DNA of 64,000 nucleotides from Streptomyces rubrogriseus (GTDB lineage Bacteria; Actinomycetota; Actinomycetes; Streptomycetales; Streptomycetaceae), in the NCBI RefSeq assembly GCF_027947575.1, contig NZ_CP116256.1, positions 1,922,001 to 1,986,000 on the forward strand, written 5' to 3'. The translations under genes and the position numbers were made by a program. Under the pieces are notes generated by a model that had not been told where the DNA came from, searched no databases, and saw nothing but the letters and a program-made list of their open reading frames with translations. This document shows, piece after piece, positions 11,416 through 20,375 of the stretch (position 1 is the stretch's first letter; each line of letters begins with the position of its first letter).

Positions 11416-12936
11416 TCACTGGGAGCCGCGGAACTCCGGCCCCTCCACCACGAGTCCGGCGACCAGCGCGCCCGACATGCCCGCGTGCGGCAGCCCCCCG
11501 CCGGGGTGGGACCAGCCGCCGACGGTGAACAGGCCGTCCGTGCTGGTGCCGTTCGCCGGATGCAGCAGCCGTCCGTCGGCGCCCGCCAGCGACGGCACCG
11601 GAATCGCCCCGTCCGCCGCGCCGGTGTCCGCCGCGACCTCGGCCGGGGTGCGCACCTCGTGCCACAGCAGGCGGTCGCGCAGGCCGGGCACGGCCCGCTC
11701 GGCGACCTCCGTCAACTGCCCGGCCCAGTGGTCGAACACCTCGGCCGGGGCCCGGTCGGGCGCACCGCCGAGGGCGGGCACCACCGCGCTGAGCGTCACC
11801 GCCTCGTGGTCCGCGTCCGGGACCAGCGCCGGGTCGTCGGGCCGCAGCACGGTGACGGTCGGCCGCGCGGCCATCCCGGGAGCGGCGCCGAACAGGCGGT
11901 CCAACTCCGTCTCGCGGTCCGCCGCGTGCACCACCGTCCGGTGCGCCGTGCCCGCCGGGCGGCTGCCGCGCAGGGCCAGCAGCACCGTCAGCCGGCTCGC
12001 CCCACCGCGCTGCGGCGGCACCTCGCCCCCACCGCGCACCGGTGCCCCGCCGCACAGGCGGTCCAGCACGCCCGGCGCCACGCCGGAGACGACGAACTCG
12101 GCCTCCACCACGGTCCCTTCGGCCAGCTCCACGCCCGCCACCCGGCCGTCCTTCTCGACGATCCCGGTGACCTCGGCCCCGAAGCGGAACTCGACCCGGC
12201 GGGCCAGGCACCGCTCGTACACCGCCCGCGCCAGCTCCCGCAGACCGCCGCCGCGCACGTACCAGACCCCGAACGCGTACTCCATGTACGGCAGGACCGC
12301 GGCGTTCGCCGGGGCGGTGCGGGGATCCAGGCCGTGGGCGAGCGCGTGGCTCTCCAGCAGGGCGGCCAGCCGGGCGTCGCGCAGCTCCCACGCGCCGACC
12401 TCGGCGAGCGTGCCGGCCCGGCGGGTGCGCAGCAGCCGCTTGTGCGGGACCGCCGGATAGGGCTCGCGCTCGGCCAGCACCCGCCAGTCGGGCCACAGCG
12501 GCTCCTCCAGGAGGGGACGGCGCGTGCGGTCCCAGGTCTCCCGGGCCCGCACCAGGAAGTCGCCCCAGCGCCGCCCCGCGCCCGCACCGAGCGCCGCGTC
12601 CAGGGCCGCGACGACACCCGCCCGCGAGGCGTTCGGCAGCGAGACCTCCGTGCCGTCCGCGAACACGTGCCGGGACGACGGGTCGACCTGGACCAGCTCG
12701 ACGCGGGACTCCAGCGGCTCCTTGCCGGTCTTCACGAACAGATCGCGCCAGACCGCGGGCAGTGGGAGCAGGCCGGGGCCGGTGTCGAAGCGGAACCCGT
12801 CCCGCTCGACACGGCCCAGTGCTCCGCCGTAGGTCCCCGCCCGCTCGTACACCACCACCCGGTGGCCCGCGACGGCCAGCCGGGCGGCCGCCGCCATCGC
12901 GCCCATCCCGGCGCCGATCACCGCAATCCGTGCCAT
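11416..12936 (-). CDS. Phytoene desaturase/CrtI-like FAD oxidoreductase
   Basis: A 506-residue flavoprotein. The N-terminus MARIAVIGAGMGAMAAAARL, with a following VVVYERAGTYGG, is the dinucleotide-binding fold of the carotenoid desaturase/isomerase family. The C-terminal GGWSHPGGGLPHAGMSGALV is the second FAD motif of that family. No carotenoid genes are nearby, so a carotenoid substrate is not implied; many Streptomyces members are uncharacterised. The ATG at 12936 is used because the FAD motif starts there; the longer open frame is compositional. No clear SD is present. Confidence 0.85.
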   Translation of the reverse strand: MARIAVIGAGMGAMAAAARLAVAGHRVVVYERAGTYGGALGRVERDGFRFDTGPGLLPLPAVWRDLFVKTGKEPLESRVELVQVDPSSRHVFADGTEVSLPNASRAGVVAALDAALGAGAGRRWGDFLVRARETWDRTRRPLLEEPLWPDWRVLAEREPYPAVPHKRLLRTRRAGTLAEVGAWELRDARLAALLESHALAHGLDPRTAPANAAVLPYMEYAFGVWYVRGGGLRELARAVYERCLARRVEFRFGAEVTGIVEKDGRVAGVELAEGTVVEAEFVVSGVAPGVLDRLCGGAPVRGGGEVPPQRGGASRLTVLLALRGSRPAGTAHRTVVHAADRETELDRLFGAAPGMAARPTVTVLRPDDPALVPDADHEAVTLSAVVPALGGAPDRAPAEVFDHWAGQLTEVAERAVPGLRDRLLWHEVRTPAEVAADTGAADGAIPVPSLAGADGRLLHPANGTSTDGLFTVGGWSHPGGGLPHAGMSGALVAGLVVEGPEFRGSQ

Positions 12937-13406
12937 GCCAGGGACTTTATCCGCCGCCACCGACACCCCCGTGCGAGGGCTGAGCACCGGAACGGACGTC
13001 CAGGTGACCGGTCGGCGGCGCCGCGCCGTGGGGCCGGGTGCGCAGGACTGAGTAGCCGTACCTAGTGCGGCAGATGAGTACGCGCGCGGATGGGCCGCGA
13101 CTGGCGTGGACGAGAGAGTGGAGACACGGAGAGGGGCACGGCTCCGGTACCGGCGGCACGGGGCGCCGGAACGGAGCCGGGCCCGCGATCCGCTCCTTCC
13201 GCCGGCCGGGGCCGGCGGGAGCGAGACACGGGGGAGCCCGGAGGGACGACCGGTGACGGGAGTCCCGACGCGGGGACGTACGGGGGAGCAGGAGAAGGCG
13301 CCGGTCCGACGGCGGCCCGCGGGGGACGCGGCCGCCACGGACCGGCGTTCTTCGTGCACCGCCACCCCGCCCGCCGGTCGGCCCCGGCAGCTCCGCCCCG
13401 GCAGGC
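12937..13406. other. 470-bp intergenic region with a GC-rich hairpin
   Basis: No convincing gene is seen between the CrtI-like and TetR genes. Several open frames here have only GC-driven Arg/Gly/Pro-rich translations. A strong inverted repeat at 13199-13218 (CCGCCGGCC paired with GGCCGGCGG), extended by CTC/GAG arms, could end transcription of the TetR gene. A plus-strand candidate of 60 codons at 13074-13256 starts without an SD and was not accepted. Confidence 0.5.
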
Positions 13407-14036
13407 TCAGCCCCGGCCGCTCACGCGTCCCTGGAGCAGCCGGGACAGCGCGGCGTGCACGTCGTCGAGCGAGCGCTCCGGCTGGAACGCCTTCCAGTCC
13501 AGCGCCGCCACCAGCACCATGCCGACCAGCGCGGCGGCGGTCAGCGGCACGTCGATGTCCTCACTGAACTCACCGCTCGCCACGCCTTCGCGCAGGACGC
13601 CCTCCACCACCGCCACGGCCTCCTGCCGGACCACCAGCAGCGTGGACTGCCAGGCCCGGTTGGTGCGCCACAGCTCGGCGACGTACAGCTGGGTGAAGGC
13701 CGGGTAGCGGTCGATGAAGACGAGCCCCGCGCGGATCATCGCGTCCAGGGCGTCGACCCGGCCGCGGCCCTCCCGGGCGGTCCGTTCCGCCGCCTGCCGC
13801 AGCGAGGCGGTCAGGAGGCCGACACCGTGCCGCAGCAGCTCCTCGAAGAGGACGGACTTGCTGGCGAAGTTGTAGTAGACCGTGCCCTTCGCGACCCCGG
13901 CCCGCTCGGCGATCTCGTCCACGGTGGTGGCGGAGAAGCCCTGCTCGGCGATGAGGGTGACCGCCGCCTCGTAGAGCTTCTGCCGGGTGGCCTCGCGACG
14001 GCTGCCGCTCTGCGAGGCGGTGCTGCTGCTTTCCAT
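13407..14036 (-). CDS. TetR/AcrR-family transcriptional regulator
   Basis: A 209-residue repressor-type protein. The N-terminal TetR HTH runs over about residues 14-60 (TRQKLYEAAVTLIAEQGF, then TTVDEIAERAGVAKGTVYYNF and FASKSVLFEELL), followed by an all-helical ligand-binding domain. The ATG at 14036 starts MESSSTASQSGSRRE; no strong SD is visible. It is divergent from the HEPN-type gene at 14220, and the 183-bp space between them is the likely operator region. Ligand and targets are unknown. Confidence 0.9.
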   Translation of the reverse strand: MESSSTASQSGSRREATRQKLYEAAVTLIAEQGFSATTVDEIAERAGVAKGTVYYNFASKSVLFEELLRHGVGLLTASLRQAAERTAREGRGRVDALDAMIRAGLVFIDRYPAFTQLYVAELWRTNRAWQSTLLVVRQEAVAVVEGVLREGVASGEFSEDIDVPLTAAALVGMVLVAALDWKAFQPERSLDDVHAALSRLLQGRVSGRG

Positions 14037-14219
14037 GGTCCCGATTCTCACAGCACCCCGCACGGCGGCGTCACCGCAGGCCCGCGCACGACCCGAACCG
14101 AACGGCCGATCGAATCGAAAGTCCAGGTCAGAACGGATTGTCAGTGCCATACCTCACGATGGGCACATACGGCACCTCCTGCCAGGACGTGCCGTCACGG
14201 AGACGACAGGAGGATCGTC

Positions 14220-14813
14220 ATGGCCCACTCGTCCGCAGCCGCCGCCCGGCGGCGCCGCGCCGCCGGCCCTGCACCCTCACTGACCGGACCGGCGAGCGAC
14301 GTGCACCCCGTGCTCCGCCGCACGACCGCCCCGCCCGCCGCCCTCGACCTGCTCGCCCAGGCCCGGGCCGGGCTGGAGGAGGCCACCACCCTCGAAACGC
14401 CGAACGAGCGCTACGCGACGGCCCACCTCGCCGCCCTGCGCACCGCCGCCGCGGTGCTGGCCGCGCGCGGCCGCCCGGAGACCGGCCCACGGGCCAGGGC
14501 CCGCATCCGCAGCGCCTGGGAGGTGCTGCCCGAGATCGCGCCCGAGCTGTCCGAGTGGAGCGCGCTGTTCGCCTCCGGCGCGCGGCGCCGGGCACGCGCC
14601 GAGGCGGGCATCCGGGGCGCGGCGGGCAGCCGGGACGCCGACGACCTGATACGCGACGTGGCGATGTTCCTGCGCCTGGTGGAGCGGATGCTGGTCCTCC
14701 AGCCGGTCCTGCCCCAGCCCCGCGCCGACACGGAGCCGCCGGGCCGGGGCTCCGAGCGGCCCCGCCGTTCCGACGCCGGTCACCCGGGCCGGGACCTGCC
14801 GGACGCCGGCTGA
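14220..14813 (+). CDS. HEPN-domain protein of the SAV_6107 type
   Basis: A 197-residue mostly helical protein. The core from about residue 35 (APPAALDLLAQARAGLEEA, RYATAHLAALRTAAAVLAAR, then the RSAWEVLPEIAPELSEWSALFA region) matches a small actinobacterial family annotated as HEPN-like. The N-terminus is Arg/Ala-rich, and the last 35 residues are charged and probably disordered. AGGAGG precedes the ATG at good spacing. No nucleotidyltransferase partner gene is adjacent, so a toxin-antitoxin role is not supported. The function is unknown. Confidence 0.75.
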   Translation: MAHSSAAAARRRRAAGPAPSLTGPASDVHPVLRRTTAPPAALDLLAQARAGLEEATTLETPNERYATAHLAALRTAAAVLAARGRPETGPRARARIRSAWEVLPEIAPELSEWSALFASGARRRARAEAGIRGAAGSRDADDLIRDVAMFLRLVERMLVLQPVLPQPRADTEPPGRGSERPRRSDAGHPGRDLPDAG

Positions 14814-14961
14814 GCGGGAGGCGAACGGGTGCCCGGTGCGCGCGGCGCAGGCAATAGGGTGGGAGTCGCCTGAAGCCTCCCCCTCCCCGCACCGGGCGGG
14901 GGCGGCAGCCCGTTCGCTCCGCCCGTGTCCGAGGCGGTGCCGCGCCGAGGAGTCAACTGCC

Positions 14962-15789
14962 GTGTCGGACCCGATGCGCCCGCCCGCCTCCCACCCCCGG
15001 CCGCACACGGCCGCCTCGCGCTCCGAGCCCTCGCGTTCCCGGGCCGCGCTGCGCACCGCCGTGGTCTGGGACGTCCTCCAGGACGCGCTGGACCGCCGGG
15101 TGAAGGCTACGGGCCGGCCGACGCTGGACGTCCTCGACACCGGCGGCGGCAGCGGCAACTTCGCGGTGCCCGTGGCCGGACTCGGCCACCGCGTCACCGT
15201 CGTGGACCCGAGCCCCAACGCCCTGTTCGCCCTGGAGCGCCGGGCCGCCGAGGCAGGTGTCGCCGACCGCGTGCGCGGTGTCCAGGGCGACGCCCGCGGC
15301 CTCTTCGACGTGGCCGAGCGCGGCGGGTACGACGCGGTGCTGTGCCACGGCGTCCTGGAGTACGTCGACGACCCCGCGGAGGGCGTCCGCAACGCGGTGG
15401 CGGCGCTGCGCGAGGACGGCGTCCTCAGCCTGCTCGCCGCGGGCCTGGGCGGGGCCGTGCTCGCGCGCGCCCTCGCCGGCCACTTCACGGAGGCCAGGCA
15501 GGCCCTGGACGACCCGGACGGCCGCTGGGGCACCGGTGACCCGGTGCCGCGCCGGTTCACCGCCGAGCAGCTCACCGGGCTGGTCGAGGCCGCCGGGCTC
15601 CGGATCGGTGCCGTGCACGGGGTACGGGTCTTCGCCGACCTCGTTCCCGGCGTGCTGGTGGACACCGAGCCCGGTGCCATGGACGCCCTGCTGAAGCTGG
15701 AGGCCGCGGCGGCCGAACTCGCCGCGTTCCACTCCGTGGCCACCCAGCTCCATGTGCTCGGCGAGACGCGAGGGACCGACGAGGCCTGA
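14962..15789 (+). CDS. SAM-dependent methyltransferase
   Basis: A 275-residue class I methyltransferase. Motif I is VLDTGGGSGNFAVPVA near residue 55, the acidic residue after strand 2 is in VTVVDPSPNALFAL, and motif IV/post-I elements include YDAVLCHGVLEYVDD. The C-terminal part, RRFTAEQLTGLVEAAGL, is typical of SmtA/UbiE-like enzymes. The GTG at 14962 follows GAGGAG by about 10 bases. A hairpin lies about 60 bases after the stop. Substrate unknown. Confidence 0.88.
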   Translation: MSDPMRPPASHPRPHTAASRSEPSRSRAALRTAVVWDVLQDALDRRVKATGRPTLDVLDTGGGSGNFAVPVAGLGHRVTVVDPSPNALFALERRAAEAGVADRVRGVQGDARGLFDVAERGGYDAVLCHGVLEYVDDPAEGVRNAVAALREDGVLSLLAAGLGGAVLARALAGHFTEARQALDDPDGRWGTGDPVPRRFTAEQLTGLVEAAGLRIGAVHGVRVFADLVPGVLVDTEPGAMDALLKLEAAAAELAAFHSVATQLHVLGETRGTDEA

Positions 15790-15847
15790 GCGCCCGGTGG
15801 GGTAAGGCGCTGATCAGGGACGCGACTGCAGATGGAGTACGCCACAG

Positions 15848-15865
15848 GCCCCCCGAACGGGGGGC
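15848..15865 (+). terminator. Hairpin terminator after the methyltransferase gene
   Basis: GCCCCCC and GGGGGGC pair around a GAAC loop, starting 59 bases after the methyltransferase stop. A TATGAT at 15874-15879 just beyond may be the -10 of the next gene. Confidence 0.6.
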
Positions 15866-16065
15866 AGTCGCCGTATGATCGAGGGAGACGGCCCGGCATG
15901 ACGGGTCGGCCGCTGGGGAATGGGAACTTCAGCGAGCCGGTACGGCCATGACGGAGTCCGGTTGGTCAATTGGCGCAGAGGGGCGGGTTTCACGGGGGCG
16001 ATTCCCTGCCTATCCTGAAGGGACCCCCCGGGTCGCCCCGGCGACTGCACGATGAGGAGGACTCC

Positions 16066-16473
16066 GTGCCGCTCTCGGAGCACGAGCAGCGCATGCTCGA
16101 GCAGATGGAGCGAGCGCTGTACGCCGAAGATCCCAAGTTCGCGACAGCGCTCGAGGGAAGCGGGCTGCGTACGTACACCCGGCGACGGGTCTACCAGGCG
16201 GTCGCGGGCTTCCTTGTAGGTATTGCGCTCCTCATGGCCGGTATGGTCGCCCAGCAGGTGTGGCTCAGCGTGGTGGGTTTCCTGGTCATGCTGGGGTGCG
16301 CGGTGCTCGCCGTGACCGGCTGGCGCAAGGCCCCCAAACCGGGCGAGCAGCAGCAGGCGGCCGGTGCCGGACCGCAGGCCGCGCGCCGCCAAGGACGACA
16401 GAAACGCTCGATGATGGACCGCATCGACGAGCGCTGGCAGCGCCGCAGGGACGAGCAGCAGGGCGGTCAGTAG
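16066..16473 (+). CDS. DUF3040 small membrane protein
   Basis: A 135-residue protein of the actinobacterial DUF3040 family. The amphipathic N-terminus MPLSEHEQRMLEQMERALY is the family signature. Two membrane helices follow (VAGFLVGIALLMAGMVA and LSVVGFLVMLGCAVLAVTG), then a basic tail ending RIDERWQRRRDEQQ. The GTG at 16066 follows GAGGAGG. It faces the transglutaminase operon across a 20-bp-stem terminator. Function unknown. Confidence 0.88.
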   Translation: MPLSEHEQRMLEQMERALYAEDPKFATALEGSGLRTYTRRRVYQAVAGFLVGIALLMAGMVAQQVWLSVVGFLVMLGCAVLAVTGWRKAPKPGEQQQAAGAGPQAARRQGRQKRSMMDRIDERWQRRRDEQQGGQ

Positions 16474-16504
16474 CGCCGCCCGAGCAGCCGCTCACCAGCA
16501 CATG

Positions 16505-16549
16505 CGCGTGAGGGGGTGACCACCGTCCGGGTGGTCACCCCCTCACGCG
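16505..16549. terminator. Bidirectional terminator with perfect 20-bp stem
   Basis: The arms 16505-16524 and 16530-16549 are exact reverse complements (CGCGTGAGGGGGTGACCACC and its complement) around a 5-base GTCCG loop. It sits between the convergent DUF3040 and transglutaminase genes, and so can serve both strands. Confidence 0.88.
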
Positions 16550-16623
16550 TACCCATGAGCGCCCGTCGGCGCCCCGAGACACCGGCCGGGGCGCCGACCC
16601 GCGGGGGCCGGCGCCCGTTCGGC

Positions 16624-19014
16624 TCAGCCCTGCTGGTCCGACGTCCTGCGCCACTGGGGCCGGGCGGCCGCGGCCCGCCGTTTCAGGGCCGTCCACCGGG
16701 CCGACACCGTCCAGGTCACCCGGATGGCCGAACGCGGGGCGAACCGTGCGCGCAGCCGCGTTCCGCGGCCGACCGCGGCCCGCAGCCCGGCGGTCGCCAG
16801 CCGCACGTCCTCCGCCAGCCCCGCCGCCGGGCGCGGGTGGGGCGCGTAGAGGACCTGCTCCACGGCGTCCGCGACCCGGTGCACCGCCTGTGCGGCCGTC
16901 GGCTCGAGCCTGCCCAGCCGGACGATGCGGGCCGCCGCCTTGCGCGGGGTCTGCGACTCCTGGGGCAGGATGCCGAGGTCCCACGCGGCGTCGGTCAGCT
17001 CCTGCCACACCGCGAGGGTGTGCGGGCCGACGTCCGCCGCCCCCCGGCCGTGCGCCCCGAGCCGTACCGCCCTGGCGCGCAGCCGCCACAGCATCGGTGC
17101 CAGCGGGAGCAGCAGCACCACGAGCCCGGCCAGGACCCAGGCCGGCAGCGCGTACCACTTCGGTCCGTCGTCGCCGGTGACGGGCACGGCCACCGCGGAC
17201 TCGTTGGAGCAGGCGTCCAGCTTCTTGTCCTGCGGGGCGCAGGTGTCGCTCGACGAGGGCGCCGCGGACGGCTCCGCCTGCGCGCTCTGCGACGGGACGG
17301 CCGGGTCGGGCACCGAGCTGCCCGGCCGGTCCGTGATGGTGTACGACGGGGTCGAGCCACGCGTCGGCGTCGGCTCGAAGCGGGTCCAGCCCACGCCCTC
17401 GAAGTACACCTCGGGCCACGCGTGCGCGTCCCGCAGCCCCACCGACACCGAGCCGTCCGCCTGCGGGGAGCCCGGCGCGAAGCCGACCGCGACCCTGGCC
17501 GGAATGCCCAGGGAACGGGCCATCGCAGCCATGGCGAAGGAGAAGTGGACGCAGAAGCCCTCCTTGTCCTTCAGGAACCGGGCGATCGCCTCCGAGCCGC
17601 TGCCGACCTTGACCTGGGTGTCGTACTCGAAGCCGCCGTTGACCGCGAAGTACTCCTGGAGCTTGACCGCCTGCTCGTAGGGGTTCGCGGCGCCGGCGGT
17701 GACCTCGCGGGCGGTCCGGAAGACCACGTCGGGCAGCGAGTCCGGCAGCTCCGTGTACTCGCGAGTGAGGGCCGCCGACGGCGGCGGCGCCGCGGCGAGC
17801 TGCTCCGCGGTCGGCTGCACGTTCAGGCTGCGTACCTCGTACTTCAGCCCGCGGGTGTTCTGGCCGTGGTCGCCGACCAGGGTCATGCCGACGGGTTCGA
17901 AGCGCCAGTTGCCCGCGACGCGCACGCCGCTGGGCGGATAGGGCATCGGCAGCCAGTCCTGGGCGTACCAGTCCGCGGCCGAGATCAGGGCCCGGGACTC
18001 CGTGCGCTTGATGTCGGGGCCGAGCCCCACCGGGGTGGGGAACGTGCCGTCCGGCACGGCGGTGATGCGCCGCTTGGACGGCTTCCAGGTGGTGCCGTCG
18101 AAGTCGTCCAGGGACACGATGCGCAGGTACAGGTCGGACAGGTCCTCGGAGTCCGTCTGGACGGAGAGGACCTGGCGGTCCTCGTTGACGTTCAGGCTGT
18201 CCCGCAGGGAGACCAGCGGGTTCACCGCGGAGATCGTGCCGCCGCCACCGGTGCCGGAGCCCACCCCGCCGCCGGCGCCGTCCAGCAGCCCGCCGTCCAT
18301 CGCGGGCAGGGCGAGCGGCACCACCAGCGCGATGCCCAGCGCGAAGGCGCCGATGCGCCGTCCGGTGCGGACCGGGGCCAGGGCGCGCCCCTGCTCCGGG
18401 CCCGGTGGGCGCGGGGAGCCGCCGAAGACCCGGCCCCACTGCGAGAGCCGGTCACGTCCCTCGGCCAGGAGCAGCATCAGATAGCCGACCGCCGCGATCA
18501 GGAACCAGAGCCAGTCGGCGCCGCCCTCGGACAGCCCCGCGGCCACCGAGTAGAGGGCGAGCAGGGGCAGGCCGGCCGGGGCGGCACTGCGGAAGGTCAC
18601 CGCGAGGGCGTCCACCAGCAGCCCGATCACCAGGACGCCGCCGACCAGCATCAGCCGGATGCCGTCGGACTCCAGCGGCGCCGGGATCGCGTACCGGGCG
18701 ATGTCGTCGCCGCCCTGCTGGAGCAGGTCGGCGAAGCGCTGGAAGGCCTGCGGGCCGGGGACCAGCCCGGCGAGCGCCTGCTGCCGGGCGAAGACCAGGG
18801 TCAGCAGTACCAGCGTGACCAGGGCCTGCGCCGCGATGGTCAGCGGCCGGGCCAGCGGCACCCGCCGGGCCACCGCGCCCACCCCCGACTGCACCGCCAG
18901 CAGGACCGCCGCCTGGAGGATCCACGTGGCCGGTTCCACCAACGGCAACAAGGCACAGGCCGCCATCAACGTGGCCGCCCAGGCACACACCGCCAACCGC
19001 GCGCGCCCGCTCAT
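16624..19014 (-). CDS. Membrane transglutaminase-like protein (DUF3488/TgpA type)
   Basis: A 796-residue protein. Residues 1-250 contain about six membrane helices of the TgpA N-terminal type. An extracellular transglutaminase-like domain follows, in which GFCVHFSFAMAAMARSLGIPARV carries the catalytic Cys, DAHAWPEVYFEGVGWTRFEP the His, and the Asp lies further on. A Ser/Pro/Ala-rich linker leads to another membrane helix (PAWVLAGLVVLLLPLAPML) and a cytoplasmic C-terminal domain (DUF4129-like). It is the last gene of the MoxR-DUF58-TGase operon; its ATG overlaps the DUF58 stop by one base. The substrate is not known. Confidence 0.92.
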   Translation of the reverse strand: MSGRARLAVCAWAATLMAACALLPLVEPATWILQAAVLLAVQSGVGAVARRVPLARPLTIAAQALVTLVLLTLVFARQQALAGLVPGPQAFQRFADLLQQGGDDIARYAIPAPLESDGIRLMLVGGVLVIGLLVDALAVTFRSAAPAGLPLLALYSVAAGLSEGGADWLWFLIAAVGYLMLLLAEGRDRLSQWGRVFGGSPRPPGPEQGRALAPVRTGRRIGAFALGIALVVPLALPAMDGGLLDGAGGGVGSGTGGGGTISAVNPLVSLRDSLNVNEDRQVLSVQTDSEDLSDLYLRIVSLDDFDGTTWKPSKRRITAVPDGTFPTPVGLGPDIKRTESRALISAADWYAQDWLPMPYPPSGVRVAGNWRFEPVGMTLVGDHGQNTRGLKYEVRSLNVQPTAEQLAAAPPPSAALTREYTELPDSLPDVVFRTAREVTAGAANPYEQAVKLQEYFAVNGGFEYDTQVKVGSGSEAIARFLKDKEGFCVHFSFAMAAMARSLGIPARVAVGFAPGSPQADGSVSVGLRDAHAWPEVYFEGVGWTRFEPTPTRGSTPSYTITDRPGSSVPDPAVPSQSAQAEPSAAPSSSDTCAPQDKKLDACSNESAVAVPVTGDDGPKWYALPAWVLAGLVVLLLPLAPMLWRLRARAVRLGAHGRGAADVGPHTLAVWQELTDAAWDLGILPQESQTPRKAAARIVRLGRLEPTAAQAVHRVADAVEQVLYAPHPRPAAGLAEDVRLATAGLRAAVGRGTRLRARFAPRSAIRVTWTVSARWTALKRRAAAARPQWRRTSDQQG

Positions 19015-20375
19015 CACGCCCCCTCTCCGCCGGCCGGCGCCGCGAGGGTGGTGCGTTCGTGGTCGGCCAGGCGCCACACTTCCTCCACGGTGGCGCCCCG
19101 GGGGACCGCCACGGCGGTCCAGCCCGCCTCGCGGAGCATCCGCAGCCGCTCGTCGCCTCCGGCCGACGGGCCGGGCACGTCGGCCGGCTCCCGGGCCCAC
19201 GTCTCGCTGTCCAGGACGAAGGCGACGGCGCCGCCGCCCCGCTGCCGCATCTTCGCCACCACCGTGGCCTGCTCCTCGTCCAGGTCGCCGAAGAACGCCA
19301 CCAGCAGCCCCTCGTTCCCGCCGCGCAGCATGTCGTACGCCCGCGACAGACTCGTGTCGTCGCAGTGGTCGATCACGGCGAGGGTGTCCATCATCAGACC
19401 GGCCGCGTCGGCCGTCCCCTGGCTCGCCCCCGCGAAGCCGTCGGCACCCTCGCCCGGCACCGCGTCGCCGTTGCCGGTGAGCAGCCGGACGGAGAAGCCC
19501 CGCTCCAGCATGTGCACCAGCACGGACGCCGCGCCGGACACCGCCCACTCGAAGGCCGAGTCGGGGCCCGCGCCCTCGAAGGCCACCACCCGGGTGTCGA
19601 GCAGCACCGTGCAGCGGGCCCGCTGCGGCTGTTCCTCGCGGCGCACCATCAGCTCGCCGTAGCGTGCGGTGGAGCGCCAGTGCACGCGGCGCAGGTCGTC
19701 GCCGTAGCGGTACCCGCGCGGGATCACGTCGTCGTCACCGGCCAGGGCGAGCGAGCGCTGCCGTCCCTCGCCGTACCCCTTCGCCTCACCGCTCAGCCGC
19801 ACCGGCGGCAGCGCCTCCACCCGCGGGATCACCGTCAGGGTGTCGTACGTAGAGAAGGAGCGGGTCAGCTCGCACAGGCCGAACGGGTCGGTCAGGCGCA
19901 GCTGCAACGGGCCCAGCGGGAAGCGGCCGCGCAGGTCGGAGCGGACCCGGTAGGACACCTCGCGGCGACCGCCCGGCTCCACCCGGTCGAGCACGAAGCG
20001 CGGACGCGGACCGAGTACGTAGGGCACCCGGTCCTGGAGCATCAGCAGACCGGTGGGCAGCCGGGAGACGTTGTCGACGCGCAGGTGCACCCTGGCCTCG
20101 CTGCCCGCGGGCACCCGCCCGGGGGAGAGCCGGCGACTGCCCGCGACCCGGTAGCGCGTGCGGTAGAGCACGGCCGCGCAGACCAGGGGCAGGGCGCCCA
20201 GGAGCAGCCCGACGCGCAGCAGGTCGCTCTGGCCCAGGACGTACGCGCAGACCGCGGCCGCGATGCCGGCGGCCAGGAAGGAGCGTCCGCGGGTGGTCAG
20301 ACCGGAAAGGGCGGTCCGGATGCCGCCGCCCTCGCCCCCGTCGGCCTCGGACCGGTCCGTCCCCCCGGCGTCCAT
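19014..20375 (-). CDS. DUF58 domain protein (MoxR-associated)
   Basis: A 453-residue protein with two N-terminal membrane helices (residues about 30-70), a beta-rich middle segment, and the DUF58 core. GYRYGDDLRRVHWRSTARYGELMVRREE is the diagnostic motif, and a von Willebrand A-like fold follows (CTVLLDTR). Such proteins work with MoxR AAA+ ATPases in the maturation of cell-envelope complexes. The ATG at 20375 overlaps the moxR stop by one base and follows GGAGG; an adjacent GTG at 20378 is an alternative start. Confidence 0.91.
   Translation of the reverse strand: MDAGGTDRSEADGGEGGGIRTALSGLTTRGRSFLAAGIAAAVCAYVLGQSDLLRVGLLLGALPLVCAAVLYRTRYRVAGSRRLSPGRVPAGSEARVHLRVDNVSRLPTGLLMLQDRVPYVLGPRPRFVLDRVEPGGRREVSYRVRSDLRGRFPLGPLQLRLTDPFGLCELTRSFSTYDTLTVIPRVEALPPVRLSGEAKGYGEGRQRSLALAGDDDVIPRGYRYGDDLRRVHWRSTARYGELMVRREEQPQRARCTVLLDTRVVAFEGAGPDSAFEWAVSGAASVLVHMLERGFSVRLLTGNGDAVPGEGADGFAGASQGTADAAGLMMDTLAVIDHCDDTSLSRAYDMLRGGNEGLLVAFFGDLDEEQATVVAKMRQRGGGAVAFVLDSETWAREPADVPGPSAGGDERLRMLREAGWTAVAVPRGATVEEVWRLADHERTTLAAPAGGEGA

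Noticed and set aside
11416..12936. Carotenoid biosynthesis cluster
   Set aside because: Only a single CrtI-like oxidoreductase is present; no phytoene synthase, cyclase or GGPP synthase nearby.
13074..13256. 60-codon plus-strand candidate in the CrtI-TetR gap
   Set aside because: No SD, Arg/Gly-rich composition and no recognisable similarity.
14220..14813. HEPN toxin of a toxin-antitoxin pair
   Set aside because: No adjacent nucleotidyltransferase (MNT) or other antitoxin-like gene.
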